This document shows, in pieces, positions 25,424 to 33,943 of a stretch of DNA of 64,000 bases. The stretch comes from Actinoplanes sichuanensis (GTDB taxonomy: Bacteria > Actinomycetota > Actinomycetes > Mycobacteriales > Micromonosporaceae). Within the stretch, counting starts at the first letter, position 1, and every line of letters begins with the position of its first letter. The stretch is from positions 11,249,501 through 11,313,500 of the forward strand of contig NZ_AP028461.1 in the NCBI RefSeq assembly GCF_033097365.1. The letters are read 5' to 3'. The notes under the pieces are model-generated. The model saw only the letters and a list, made by a program, of their open reading frames with translations. It ran no database searches and had not been told where the DNA came from. The position numbers were made by a program, and so were the translations under genes.

Positions 25424-26790
25424 GCACGGATCCATCGTCCGCCGCGCCATCCCCGGGCGCGCCATCCCCGACCGGGGCGGCCTCTTCCATCGGGCCATCC
25501 TCGTCCGTGGCAACCTCTTCCGCGCCACCCTCCGCCACGCCAACCCCACCCGGGGTGGCTTCGACTGCGCCAACCTCGACCGGGACGGGCTCTTCGGCGG
25601 CGCCGGAGTTGTGTGAGACCTCGGCTGATTCGTCGGGTGGGGATGATGCGGCGGCGGCCTGCTGCGGCGGGCCTGGTGGCGGTGCCGGGTGTGCGCTCTC
25701 GGCCCTGAAACGATCGGCCGGCCCGCGGCCCACGGTGACCGTCGCCGAGGAGACGCCGATCCCGGCGTCCGCGCCGGTGACGGGTCGGGTTCGGTGGCTG
25801 CTGGCGGATTCGGTCTGGTGGGGCGGACGCCTGCGGGCGGGTGTCGCTCTGCGGATCGCGCCGGACGGGCTGGTCAAACCGGTTCCGGCGGAACTGGCGC
25901 CAGGTGGCGACGACACCCGCCGGCTCCGGGGGACACTGCTGCCAGGGCTGGTCGACGCGCACGTGCATTCGGCGCTGGTCGATTTGGACACGGTCCGGGC
26001 CGGCGGGATCGCCGAGGTGTGGGATCTCGGCGGGGTCCCGGCGACCGTCGCCGAGCTCGCCGCGCGGGCGCGGGAGGCCGGTTCGAACCTCCCACGGGTT
26101 CGCTATGCGGGACCGTTTCTGATCGCTCCGGGTGGTTATCCCAGCGACAGATCCTGGGCACCGGCCGGTAGCTGGCGGGAGATCCGCAGCGCGGAGGACG
26201 CGGGTTCGGCCGTCGCCGAGTCGTGGGCGGCGGGCGCCTCCCTGATCAAGGTGACCGCGCACGCCGGTGGGCCGCAGCTCCCGCTTCCGGTGTTGACGGC
26301 GCTGGTCACCGCGGCGCACGCGGCCGAGTTGCCGGTCGTGGTGCACGCCGAGGGGCCGGGAACGGTCGCGGCGGCGTTCGCGGCGGGAGCCGATGTGCTG
26401 GCCCACACGCCGTGGACCGAGCGGATCGACGACATGTTGCTGCAGGGCTGCGCGAAGAGCATGCGCTGGATCAGCACGTTGGACATTCACGGCTGGGGTG
26501 CGCCCGGCGACCCGGCCCGCGAGATCGCCGTCGACAACCTGAGGCGGTTCGTCGAGCACGGTGGGACCGTCCGCTACGGAACCGACCTGGGCAACGGGCC
26601 GCTGCCGACCGGCGTCAACGTTCGCGAGATCCAGCTGCTCCAGTCGGCGGGTCTGACGCCCGACGAGGTTCTGATCGCGATGACCGAAACCGGCAGCTAC
26701 ACGGTCTCCTGGATCGAGGGCGGCCTCGACCTGAGCTCGGCGGGGTTCGCCGACATCCTGGCCACCGCGCAGGTCCTGGACGCCGCGTAG
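25420..26790 (+). CDS. Amidohydrolase, possible formylkynurenine hydrolase
   Basis: A metal-dependent amidohydrolase (imidazolonepropionase-like) of 456 residues from GTG 25420, which overlaps the kynU stop as GTGA. Metal-binding landmarks are HVH (LVDAHVHSALVD), a Lys in ASLIKVTAHAGG, HAEG, LAHTPW and GTDLGNG. The first 100 residues are Ser/Pro/Thr/Ala-rich low complexity with a CC-rich patch and contribute no recognisable domain; a later start, such as GTG 25735, is possible. Position in the operon suggests it performs the missing hydrolysis of N-formylkynurenine or processes a kynurenine product; this is inference. The low-complexity DNA reads as pentapeptide repeats in a different frame (25434-25617). 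Confidence 0.85.
   Translation: MSTDPSSAAPSPGAPSPTGAASSIGPSSSVATSSAPPSATPTPPGVASTAPTSTGTGSSAAPELCETSADSSGGDDAAAACCGGPGGGAGCALSALKRSAGPRPTVTVAEETPIPASAPVTGRVRWLLADSVWWGGRLRAGVALRIAPDGLVKPVPAELAPGGDDTRRLRGTLLPGLVDAHVHSALVDLDTVRAGGIAEVWDLGGVPATVAELAARAREAGSNLPRVRYAGPFLIAPGGYPSDRSWAPAGSWREIRSAEDAGSAVAESWAAGASLIKVTAHAGGPQLPLPVLTALVTAAHAAELPVVVHAEGPGTVAAAFAAGADVLAHTPWTERIDDMLLQGCAKSMRWISTLDIHGWGAPGDPAREIAVDNLRRFVEHGGTVRYGTDLGNGPLPTGVNVREIQLLQSAGLTPDEVLIAMTETGSYTVSWIEGGLDLSSAGFADILATAQVLDAA
25434..25617 (+). other. Alternative-frame pentapeptide-repeat-like segment
   Basis: In the frame shifted relative to the amidohydrolase, 60 codons run to a TGA at 25615-25617. From 25494 they give AILVR GNLFR ATLRH and then ANPTR GGFDC ANLDR DGLFG, seven consecutive pentads of the A(N/D)LXX type. 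Third codon positions in this frame are almost all G or C, unlike the amidohydrolase frame. No start codon is obvious. Probably a remnant or frameshifted domain. Confidence 0.5.
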
Positions 26791-26837
26791 CCCACGACAT
26801 GACCCGGCCGCAAACACGGCCGGGGCCTCAGGCGCAC

Positions 26838-26879
26838 ATGGTGATGGGCGGCGCGGAATCGCTCCGCACATCACCATGC
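26838..26879. terminator. Bidirectional hairpin between convergent genes
   Basis: CATGGTGATG (26838-26847) pairs with CATCACCATG (26870-26879), enclosing an inner GCGGA/TCCGC stem. It lies between the ends of the amidohydrolase and the oxidoreductase. Confidence 0.6.
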
Positions 26880-26902
26880 GACATGCGCGGCGGATGGGTC
26901 AG

Positions 26903-27928
26903 TCAGAGGGCGACGGCGGTACCGGTGGTGGCGCTTTCACGGGCCGCGTCCAGGATCTCCATGGCGCGGACCGAGTCCCACGGGTCGACCGGGAGCGGGC
27001 CCTCACCCAGCACGGCGGCGGCCACCGCCGGGTAGAACGTGTCCCACCGGCCGCGGCAGCTCTCCACCGGTGCGCCGGTGGCGCCGCGGAACAGGTGGCC
27101 CCAGCGGTGCTCCGGCTCGACACCCCAGCGGTCGCCGAGACGAGCCGGGGACTTACCAGCCTTCAGGAGGGTCTCCTGGTAGTCGAGCTCGGGCGAGATG
27201 AACGTCCCGGCGGTGCCGGTGACCCGGAAACGGGGGCCCGGACCGGCCTGGCGCCACGAACCCCACAGGTGCGACTCGACGCCACCGGTGTGGTGCAGGG
27301 CCATGAACCAGTCGTCGTCGAGGCCGCCGTCCGGGCCGTGCACCTCGGCGTACACCCGGTCGGCCGGGCCGTGCAGCTGCAGTGCCTGGTCGACGAGGTG
27401 CGAGCCGAAGTCGAGCAGGGTGCCACCGCCGGCCGCACCGGGGAGCCGCTCGGGGGCCCACCGTTCCATCCGGGACTCGAACCGCCGGATCGCGCCGAGC
27501 GAACCGTTCTCGATCAGCTTGCGGATGGTCAGCAGGTCCGAGTCCCACCGTCGGTTCTGGTAGACGGTGAGTAGCACCCCGGCCTCCTCGGCCGTGGTGA
27601 CCAGCTTGCGGGCGGCGTCGGCGTCGGGTGCGAACGGCTTGTCGACGACGACCGCGAGCCCGGCCTCGATGGCCTCGACCGCGAGGGCGGCGTGGGTGGC
27701 GGCAGGGGTGGAGATGGCCACCGCCTGAACACCGTCGGCGGCGAGCGCGGCGATCGAGTCGTACGTCTCGACGCCCGGCAGTTGCTCGGTGACCTGGGCC
27801 CGGCGCTCGGGCGACGTGGTGACCACGCCGGCGAACTCGATGTTTGCCGCGGACGCGATCAGCGGCGCATGGAACACCCGGCCGCCGGTGCCGTAGCCGA
27901 CCAGCCCGAACCTAACCCGTTCGATCAT
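26903..27928 (-). CDS. Gfo/Idh/MocA-family oxidoreductase
   Basis: A 341-residue NAD(P)-dependent oxidoreductase. The Rossmann start is RFGLVGYGTGGRVFHAPLI, the conserved VVDKPFAPD (EKP-type, here DKP) follows near residue 95, and the C-terminal alpha/beta domain contains GGGTLLDFGSHLVDQALQL. Relatives act on sugars, inositols or sugar derivatives. ATG 27928 is chosen because the Rossmann motif begins 6 residues later; the frame is open upstream without support. It is convergent with the kynurenine operon and divergent from the methyltransferase at 28134. Substrate unknown. Confidence 0.93.
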   Translation of the reverse strand: MIERVRFGLVGYGTGGRVFHAPLIASAANIEFAGVVTTSPERRAQVTEQLPGVETYDSIAALAADGVQAVAISTPAATHAALAVEAIEAGLAVVVDKPFAPDADAARKLVTTAEEAGVLLTVYQNRRWDSDLLTIRKLIENGSLGAIRRFESRMERWAPERLPGAAGGGTLLDFGSHLVDQALQLHGPADRVYAEVHGPDGGLDDDWFMALHHTGGVESHLWGSWRQAGPGPRFRVTGTAGTFISPELDYQETLLKAGKSPARLGDRWGVEPEHRWGHLFRGATGAPVESCRGRWDTFYPAVAAAVLGEGPLPVDPWDSVRAMEILDAARESATTGTAVAL

Positions 27929-28023
27929 GTCCGGAAGTTTTACACATCGGTTGCCGGCCTGTTGCCACTGATTTCCCCAGTGACGTGTGATGCGCAAGAC
28001 ATCACTGAGCGTACGGCTTGATT

Positions 28024-28035
28024 TTGCGGCCGCAA
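28024..28035. promoter_or_regulatory. Palindrome TTGCGGCCGCAA in a divergent promoter region
   Basis: A perfect 12-bp palindrome between the divergent oxidoreductase and methyltransferase genes. It is flanked by two copies of CGGCTTGAT (28014 and 28062 areas) and a near-palindrome GTGTGCG/CGCGCAC (28038-28053). It is probably a regulator binding region. Confidence 0.4.
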
Positions 28036-28133
28036 CGTGTGCGGATCGCGCACATCTGCGGCTTGATCTAGCGAAAGGGCAGGTGCCGCGCCTGTCGGAT
28101 GGATGACGGCGACGGCCGATCGGAGCGTTCGCC

Positions 28134-28973
28134 ATGAACAATTGCGGGATGGAACCCGCGCAGAAGGACCGGACGCCCTTTTCCGACATCGACGGTCTTT
28201 CTGACCAGATGTCGGAAATCGTGCTCGAGGCCATCACCGAGATGGCTCGGCATCCGGAGATCCTGCGGATTCGCCAGACGGCTCTCGACATGCTTCGCCC
28301 GGCACCGGGGCAGCGGCTGCTCGACGCCGGTTCCGGCAGTGGCGAGGTGGCCCGTCTGCTCGCCGCCCGGGTCGGTGGCGCGGGCGAGGTCCTGGCCGTG
28401 GACCACTCGTCGGCGGTGACGGCGGCCGCGGTGGGCCGGCACGACGGCAGTAACGTGCGCTACCTGACCGGTGACGTGGCGGCTCTCGACCTGCCCGCCG
28501 ACAGCGTCGACGGGGTGTGGTGCGAGCGAGTCCTCCAGCACGTCGACGACGCCGACGCGACGATCGGCGAGCTGCTCCGGGTGACCCGGCCGGGCGGCCG
28601 GCTCTGCCTGGTCGACACCGACTGGGGTTCGCTCGCCTTCGACGGGATGCCGGGTGGCCTCGGCGCGGTGGTGATGGCCCACGTGAACGGCCATTTCACC
28701 CCGAGGCAGTTCGACATGGGCCGGACACTGCGGCGCCGGCTGGTGGCGGCCGGTCTGCGTGACGTCACCACGACGCCGGTGACCTGCCTGTTCACCAGCC
28801 CGGAGTCGGCCGCCGTGATTCTGCCGATGGTGAATCCGCGGGTGCCGGAGGCCGCCTGGGCGACCCCGCCCGGCCTGCGCGACGAGTGGCTCGCCTGCGT
28901 CGACGCGGCCGGGCAGAGCGGCACCTTCCTGGCGGTCCTGACGATCTGGGTGGCAGTCGGCACCAAGAACTAG
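28134..28973 (+). CDS. Class I SAM-dependent methyltransferase
   Basis: A 279-residue methyltransferase, UbiE/Methyltransf_11-like. Motif I is LLDAGSGSGEVARLL, followed by VLAVDHSS, LTGDVAALDLPADSVDGVWC and LRVTRPGGRLCLVDTDWG. There is no signal peptide. ATG 28134 or ATG 28149 (MEPAQ) could be the start. It is transcribed away from the oxidoreductase and towards GH130, with a repeat-filled gap after it. Methyl acceptor unknown. Confidence 0.88.
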   Translation: MNNCGMEPAQKDRTPFSDIDGLSDQMSEIVLEAITEMARHPEILRIRQTALDMLRPAPGQRLLDAGSGSGEVARLLAARVGGAGEVLAVDHSSAVTAAAVGRHDGSNVRYLTGDVAALDLPADSVDGVWCERVLQHVDDADATIGELLRVTRPGGRLCLVDTDWGSLAFDGMPGGLGAVVMAHVNGHFTPRQFDMGRTLRRRLVAAGLRDVTTTPVTCLFTSPESAAVILPMVNPRVPEAAWATPPGLRDEWLACVDAAGQSGTFLAVLTIWVAVGTKN

Positions 28974-29024
28974 ACCGAAACCGGCCCGGCACCGAAACCG
29001 GCCCGGCACCGAAACCGATCTGGC
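28974..29024. repeat. Three tandem 17-bp units
   Basis: ACCGAAACCGGCCCGGC occurs at 28974-28990 and 28991-29007, with a degenerate copy at 29008-29024, between the convergent methyltransferase and GH130 genes. A fourth partial copy (ACCGGAAACCGG) follows. Confidence 0.85.
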
Positions 29025-29038
29025 ACCGGAAACCGGAA

Positions 29039-30520
29039 CTAGACCGGCTGCATGCGGTGCAGCAGGCGGTCCAGCGGCATGCTGGCGAAGCTGATCCGAA
29101 CGTCACTGGAGGCGTACGGCAGCCAGAACCGCCCGTCGTGCACGAGCCCGCCGCAGGAGTAGAGCACGTTCGGCACGTACCCCTCACGCTCGATCTCGTC
29201 CGGATCGATCAGGCCCTGGGGCAGGTCGGCGATCACCCGCGAGGGATCGTCCAGGTCGAGGAGCATCGCCCCGATGGCGTACCGGCGCATCGGCCCGACA
29301 CCGTGGGTGAGCACCAGCCACCCGGCCTCGGTCTCGATCGGCGATCCGCAGTTGCCGACCTGGATGAGATCCCACCCCCGGTGCGGGACGAGGATCGGCC
29401 CGACGTGCTGCCACCGGTGCTGCTCGTCGCGCACGCTGAGGCCCAGGGTCTCGCCGTCGGACCGGCACAGCGCGTACTTCTTGCCGTTGATGTACCGCGG
29501 GAACAGGCCCATGCCCTTGTTGCGGGCGGCCGGCCCGTGCAGTGTGGTGACCTCGAAGTGCCGCAGGTCCCGGGTGAAGATCACCCGGCCGGCGATGTTG
29601 AACCCGTCGTAGGCGGTGTAGGTGGCCTGGTACGCCGTCCGCCCGTCCGGGTCGAGCACCTGCACGAAGCGGGCGTCCTCCATACCCCGCGACTCGGTCG
29701 GGGTGGACGGCCAGAGCACCCGCTGGTGCATCGGGATGGTGGCCGGGAAGGTGACCGCGTAGTCGGAGCCGACGATGCGCCGGATCGCCTCCAGCGCGGT
29801 CGGTGTGGTGGGCCGGGCCAGCAGCTCGGCCGGCAGGTGCCCGAGGATCTCCTCGAACTCGTGGTCGTCGTAGCGTTCCGGCAGCGCCGACACCACGTAC
29901 GCCGAGGCCTCGTTGTCGATCTCCTCCTCGGCCAGTGCCGCGCACAGCTGGTGCCGCATGTGTTTGGCGCCGACCCGCTGGCCGATCATCAGTGGCCCGT
30001 CGCGGTCCTCCATCCGGATGGCCGCGCCGGGTCCGATGATGGCGCTGCAGAAGCCGATCGACGAGATGTGCCCCTCACCGATCTGGCGCAGGCTGATCGC
30101 CACCCGCAGTTCGCCCGGGAGCAGTTCGCTCTGGTCCGGGTGCGGCACCATCGACGGGTTGCAGAGGGCGGCCGCCTCGACCGAGAACTCGTGGCTGAAG
30201 TACGCGCCGATCAGTGTCCGCGCGGCCGGGGACAGCTCGATCTCGTTCGGCACCCGGTGCTGGACGACCTCGTAGTGGTGCTGGAAGACACCGAGGATGT
30301 CGTGGTGCCGCCCGGCGAAGCGGTTGAGCACGTCGTCGAGCAGCGTGTTGATGTCGCCCTCGTCGAGTTGCAGGATCCGCTCGATCAGGCTGGACGCCCG
30401 GTTGTGGATGGCGTGCGCGTCCTCACCGGGGACGAAAAGTTTGATCACGACGCGCCGGCCGTCCGGCGCCATGGTGATGTTGTGACGGGTGATGTCGGTG
30501 GTGTTCACCGTTGCTGTCAC
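29039..30520 (-). CDS. GH130-type glycosidase/phosphorylase
   Basis: A 493-residue cytoplasmic protein with a five-bladed beta-propeller sequence pattern of GH130 (beta-mannoside phosphorylases and relatives). Typical parts are SRGMEDARFVQV, HGPAARNKGMGLFPRYINGK and CGSPIETEAGWLVLTHGVGP; GNCGSP and DLDDPSRVI are family landmarks. An N-terminal alpha-rich extension of about 170 residues precedes the propeller. ATG 30520 overlaps the stop of the upstream gene (30517) by 4 bp, so it is the last gene of the GT4/barrel operon. Known members phosphorolyse or hydrolyse beta-mannosides; the substrate here is unproven. Confidence 0.88.
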   Translation of the reverse strand: MTATVNTTDITRHNITMAPDGRRVVIKLFVPGEDAHAIHNRASSLIERILQLDEGDINTLLDDVLNRFAGRHHDILGVFQHHYEVVQHRVPNEIELSPAARTLIGAYFSHEFSVEAAALCNPSMVPHPDQSELLPGELRVAISLRQIGEGHISSIGFCSAIIGPGAAIRMEDRDGPLMIGQRVGAKHMRHQLCAALAEEEIDNEASAYVVSALPERYDDHEFEEILGHLPAELLARPTTPTALEAIRRIVGSDYAVTFPATIPMHQRVLWPSTPTESRGMEDARFVQVLDPDGRTAYQATYTAYDGFNIAGRVIFTRDLRHFEVTTLHGPAARNKGMGLFPRYINGKKYALCRSDGETLGLSVRDEQHRWQHVGPILVPHRGWDLIQVGNCGSPIETEAGWLVLTHGVGPMRRYAIGAMLLDLDDPSRVIADLPQGLIDPDEIEREGYVPNVLYSCGGLVHDGRFWLPYASSDVRISFASMPLDRLLHRMQPV

Positions 30521-31599
30521 GCTAGGCCGCCTGAGGGTCGGGTCGCGCTCCGGCTCGTCAGCGTGCGCGCATGCTGCAGCGTCGAGACGAGCGCGAGGGT
30601 GGATTCGGCTCCTTGGTTCAGATTAGGACCATTGACCGTCAATCCGTCATAACATCCGCCAGTCTCGGCGTCGTACATCACCGTTCCGGTGTCGTTGTCC
30701 CCGAAGAACCAGGCGATGGCCTGGAAGAGTGGGGCGTCCCAGTGCTCGTCGCCGGTGACCGCGGCGGCCGTGGCACACGCGTCCGCGGTGGCCGCCGCCT
30801 CGATCGGCTGCTGGTCGAAACGGTGCTTCGGCACTCCCGGTCGCCAGCCGCCGACCGGGACCGTGGAGAGGTGTCCCCGCTCCTCCTGCATCCGGCAGAG
30901 CCAGGACAGCATCCGAAGCCCGTCGGTGAGCAGGCCCTCGTCGCCGAGCAGGTCCCCGGCGGCGATCACCACCTCGGCCACCGACGGGTTGGCGTAGGTG
31001 AGTTCGGGTTCCGGCCACACCCACTCCGGGTCCGGGCCGGGGGACCCGATCACGGTGGCGGCGTCGCCGAGCAGATCGGCGACGGCCCGGTCGTACGGCC
31101 CGGAGCGCAACACCTCGGCCGCGCCCAGCCCGGCGAACGCCATCGCCCGTGGCCAGGCCGACCGGCATCGCAGGCCCTGCCGGAACGCGTTCATCGCCTC
31201 CCGCCGGATCCACGGGGACGTTCCGCGGGCGGCGGCGGTGCCGAGCCCCCACATCGCCCGGCCCCACCAGTCGCCGAGCGACGGCTCGTCGGCCCATCCG
31301 CGTTCCCAGCTCATCCGGTTGCGGAAGGCTCCGTCCGGTCCCTGCGCGTGGGTGAGGAACGCCAGGTAGCGCTCGGCGTGCCGGACGAGTTCGGGCCAGG
31401 GCCGCGGTTCGCGGGCGGCGACGAGCAGGCCGCGCGCCACGTCGTCGACGCAGTAGCCGTGCTCGCGCCGCGCGATGGCGTTGCGAGCGTGTTCGAGCAG
31501 CCCGGTGTCGTCGGAGAGCCGGAACACGTGGTCCCAGCGGGGTTCGGGCATGTCACGCAACTGGATGGGCGGCGGGATCAGCCGCAGGGTCTGCGCCAT
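30517..31599 (-). CDS. Alpha/alpha-barrel protein associated with glycosyltransferases
   Basis: A 360-residue protein of the (alpha/alpha)6 glycosidase-like fold: regular helical pairs and Trp/Gly/Asp-rich turns such as HGYCVDDVARGLLVA, RHAERYLAFL, GDWWGRAMWGLGTA and TGGCYDGLTVNGPNLNQG. It is often annotated as a glycosyltransferase because of its genomic company, but I see no GT-A or GT-B motif. No signal peptide. ATG 31599 (a downstream ATG at MPEPRWD is possible) comes 2 bp after the GT4 stop. It forms a coupled operon with the GT4 (31602) and GH130 (29039) genes. Specific activity unknown. Confidence 0.75.
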   Translation of the reverse strand: MAQTLRLIPPPIQLRDMPEPRWDHVFRLSDDTGLLEHARNAIARREHGYCVDDVARGLLVAAREPRPWPELVRHAERYLAFLTHAQGPDGAFRNRMSWERGWADEPSLGDWWGRAMWGLGTAAARGTSPWIRREAMNAFRQGLRCRSAWPRAMAFAGLGAAEVLRSGPYDRAVADLLGDAATVIGSPGPDPEWVWPEPELTYANPSVAEVVIAAGDLLGDEGLLTDGLRMLSWLCRMQEERGHLSTVPVGGWRPGVPKHRFDQQPIEAAATADACATAAAVTGDEHWDAPLFQAIAWFFGDNDTGTVMYDAETGGCYDGLTVNGPNLNQGAESTLALVSTLQHARTLTSRSATRPSGGLA

Positions 31600-31601
31600 G
31601 C

Positions 31602-32756
31602 CTAGGCGGGGATCGTCGCGGCCGCGAGCGGTCGGCGGTCGGCGATCAGGCGGGCGGCCAGCGACTGGTACCGCGCGGCCACCGCGGGCCAGCGCAGGGT
31701 CGGGCCGCCGGCTAGACCGGTCAGACGCCCGGGTAGGCCCGGCTCGGCGAGCACGCGGCGGATGGCGATCGCCATCGCCTCCGGATCCTGATGGGGTACG
31801 AGCAGACCCGGCCCGTCCGCGAGCAGCTCCACCGCGTGCGGGAACTCGGTCGCGACCACCGGCACCCCGGCGCCGACCGCCTCGATCAGGACTCCGGAGG
31901 TGACCTGTTCGGTGGAGTCGTACGGCAGCACCACCGCGTCCGCCGACCGGATCAGCCGGGACAGCTCGGCCGGTTCCAGATAGACGTCCGCCCAGCGCAC
32001 ACAGTCGTCGACACCGAGGTCGGCGGCGAGTTCCTTGAGGGAGTCGCGGTAGACGTCGCCCTGCTGTTCGAGCACTTTGGGATGGGTACGCCCGGCGACG
32101 GTGTAGACCGGCCGGGGTGCGAGGTCCTCGAGGAACGCGAGCGAGCGCAGCGCCCACTCGATGCCCTTGCCCGGCCCGAGCAGCCCCCAGGTGAGCAGGT
32201 ACGGCCGGTCGTGGCCCTCGCGTGGAGTGCCGGTGTGGGTGCCGGCGCCGTGCGGGATCACCGTGATCTTGCGCGGGTTCACGTCGTAGTGGGTGGTGAG
32301 CCGCTGCCGGGCGGTGTCGGTCATGGTCACCACCGCGTCGGCGGCCGCGGCGATCTGTTCCAGGACGGCACGTTGCAGCGGGTCGGGGTGGGTGAGGACG
32401 GTGTGCAGGACCACGATGGACGGGATCCGCAGCGCGCGCAGGACCGGCAGCACCTCGGCGCCCGCGTCACCGGGGTAGATGCCGTACTCGTGCTGGATGA
32501 TCGCCGTGTCGAAACGGTTCAAAGCGGTGGCGGCGGCGACCCAGCCGCCGGGGCGGTCGGTGTTCCACGTGTGCACCACCCGCGGCGCGGCCCGGTCGAG
32601 CGCGATCCCGCCACTGGTGTTGTCGCCGGCGAGCAGCCGTACCACTCCCGATCCGCCGGCGCCGCCGGTGAGATGTGTGGCGAGAGCCGCATTGAATGTC
32701 GCCAAACCGCATTGAGTGGGGGGATAAGTGCTCAAAAACCCGTATGTCGCGGGCAT
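31602..32756 (-). CDS. GT4-family glycosyltransferase
   Basis: A 384-residue GT-B glycosyltransferase. The N-terminal acceptor domain starts YGFLSTYPPTQCGLATFNAA; the C-terminal nucleotide-sugar domain shows LTWGLLGPGKGIEWALRSL, YTVAGRTHPKV, SADAVVLPYDSTEQVTSGVL with the EX7E-like EAVGAGVPVVATEFPHAVEL. ATG 32756 is chosen because the conserved N-terminus begins there. It is the first gene of the barrel/GH130 operon and faces away from a second GT4. Donor sugar unknown; mannose would fit the GH130 partner, as inference. Confidence 0.9.
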   Translation of the reverse strand: MPATYGFLSTYPPTQCGLATFNAALATHLTGGAGGSGVVRLLAGDNTSGGIALDRAAPRVVHTWNTDRPGGWVAAATALNRFDTAIIQHEYGIYPGDAGAEVLPVLRALRIPSIVVLHTVLTHPDPLQRAVLEQIAAAADAVVTMTDTARQRLTTHYDVNPRKITVIPHGAGTHTGTPREGHDRPYLLTWGLLGPGKGIEWALRSLAFLEDLAPRPVYTVAGRTHPKVLEQQGDVYRDSLKELAADLGVDDCVRWADVYLEPAELSRLIRSADAVVLPYDSTEQVTSGVLIEAVGAGVPVVATEFPHAVELLADGPGLLVPHQDPEAMAIAIRRVLAEPGLPGRLTGLAGGPTLRWPAVAARYQSLAARLIADRRPLAAATIPA

Positions 32757-32876
32757 GACTGGGCCTTTCTCCTCGGCCGGGCTGCCTACCCGCAGCACGG
32801 ACTCAGCGCGCGCGGGCACGGTGCCGTACACCGCGGGTGAGCGGCGTAAACACGGTCCAGAAAATATGGTCCGTTT

Positions 32877-32901
32877 AACGCGCAATTCACATTGCGACGT
32901 T
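32877..32901. promoter_or_regulatory. Nested palindrome upstream of the GT4 operon
   Basis: CGCAAT (32881-32886), TCAC and ATTGCG (32891-32896) form a perfect palindrome nested in AACG (32877-32880) and CGTT (32898-32901). It sits in an unusually AT-rich 60 bp between the two GT4 genes and is a good operator candidate. Confidence 0.45.
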
Positions 32902-32917
32902 AACAAGATCTAGCTAA

Positions 32918-33919
32918 TCAACTGATGATTTTTCGGTAAATCGCCAGGTACTCGTCGACCATCCGTTCCGCCGAGAAGCGTTCCCGGGCACGCGCTGAGC
33001 AGGCGGCCCGGTTGATCTCCGCGATCCCTTGCACTGCGGCAACCGCCTGGTCGACCGAGTCGACCAGGCGGCCGGTGACACCTTCGTCGACAACCTCGGG
33101 CATTGACCCTTTCCGGTACGCGATGACAGGCGTCCCGCAGGCCATCGACTCCACCACGGAGAGCCCGAACGGCTCGGCGAACCGGATCGGATGCAACAGC
33201 GCCACCCCCGATCCGAGAATGGCGCCCCGTTCGTCCGGTCCGACCGAACCGAGATAGACGACCCGGTCGCCGTCGATCAGGGGTTCCACATGTTCGGCGA
33301 AATAGTCCCGGTCCTGCACGATCCCGCACATCACCAGCCGTCGGCGGGCCCGGCGCGCGATCTCGATCGCGATGTCGGTGCCCTTGTCCGGGTGGATTCG
33401 GCCGAACAGGATCAGATCCTCGCCGCCGTCGGCGTGGAACGGCAGGCCTGCCAGATCCACCCCGTGGTGCACGGTGGCCAGATAGTCGAGGTCGGGGGAC
33501 CGGTCGCTGTCCGAGATCGACACGAAGTGCGACCGCGCCCGCCGGTACGCCGGAAGGATGTTGCGTCCGGAGAAACCGTGCACGGTGGTCAGCATCGTCG
33601 TGCGGCAGTGCGCCGAGAAGGCCAGCGGCAGCCAGTCCAGGTGATTGTGGATCAGGTCGAACTCGCCCGACCGGTCCAACGCGTGGCTGACGTGGATGGC
33701 CTCCCAGACCCGGCCGTCGATCTCGTCGCTCTCCTCGTATCCGGCCGGGACCACGCCGTCGAGCGTCGCCTTGGTGACCGAGTCGAGGGTCGCGAAGAGC
33801 GTCACGTCGATCCCGCGCTCGACAAGCCCTTCGGCGAGCAGGCTGGTGATCAGCTCCCAGGGGCCGTAGTGCACCGGCGGCGTACGCCACGCGATGGGGC
33901 CCAGTAGTGCGATCTTCAT
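32918..33919 (-). CDS. GT4-family glycosyltransferase
   Basis: A 333-residue GT-B enzyme, shorter than the neighbouring GT4. It begins MKIALLGPIAWRTPPVHYGPW, a pattern of UDP/GDP-sugar glycosyltransferases in which the His-Tyr-Gly-Pro stretch follows the Rossmann start. The C-terminal domain has LILFGRIHPDKG, SGVALLHPIRFAEPFGLSVV and ESMACGTPVIAYRKGSMPEV, the EX7E motif region. Cytoplasmic. It precedes the 31602-32756 GT4 gene by 161 bp and may or may not share its transcript. Acceptor and donor unknown. Confidence 0.92.
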   Translation of the reverse strand: MKIALLGPIAWRTPPVHYGPWELITSLLAEGLVERGIDVTLFATLDSVTKATLDGVVPAGYEESDEIDGRVWEAIHVSHALDRSGEFDLIHNHLDWLPLAFSAHCRTTMLTTVHGFSGRNILPAYRRARSHFVSISDSDRSPDLDYLATVHHGVDLAGLPFHADGGEDLILFGRIHPDKGTDIAIEIARRARRRLVMCGIVQDRDYFAEHVEPLIDGDRVVYLGSVGPDERGAILGSGVALLHPIRFAEPFGLSVVESMACGTPVIAYRKGSMPEVVDEGVTGRLVDSVDQAVAAVQGIAEINRAACSARARERFSAERMVDEYLAIYRKIIS

Positions 33920-33943
33920 GACAAACCTGATTTTTCGCCCATA

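Noticed and set aside
29184..29945. A 253-codon minus-strand frame inside GH130
   Set aside because: It lies within the same strand in another frame, is Arg/Gly-rich and has no domain, while the GH130 frame is complete.
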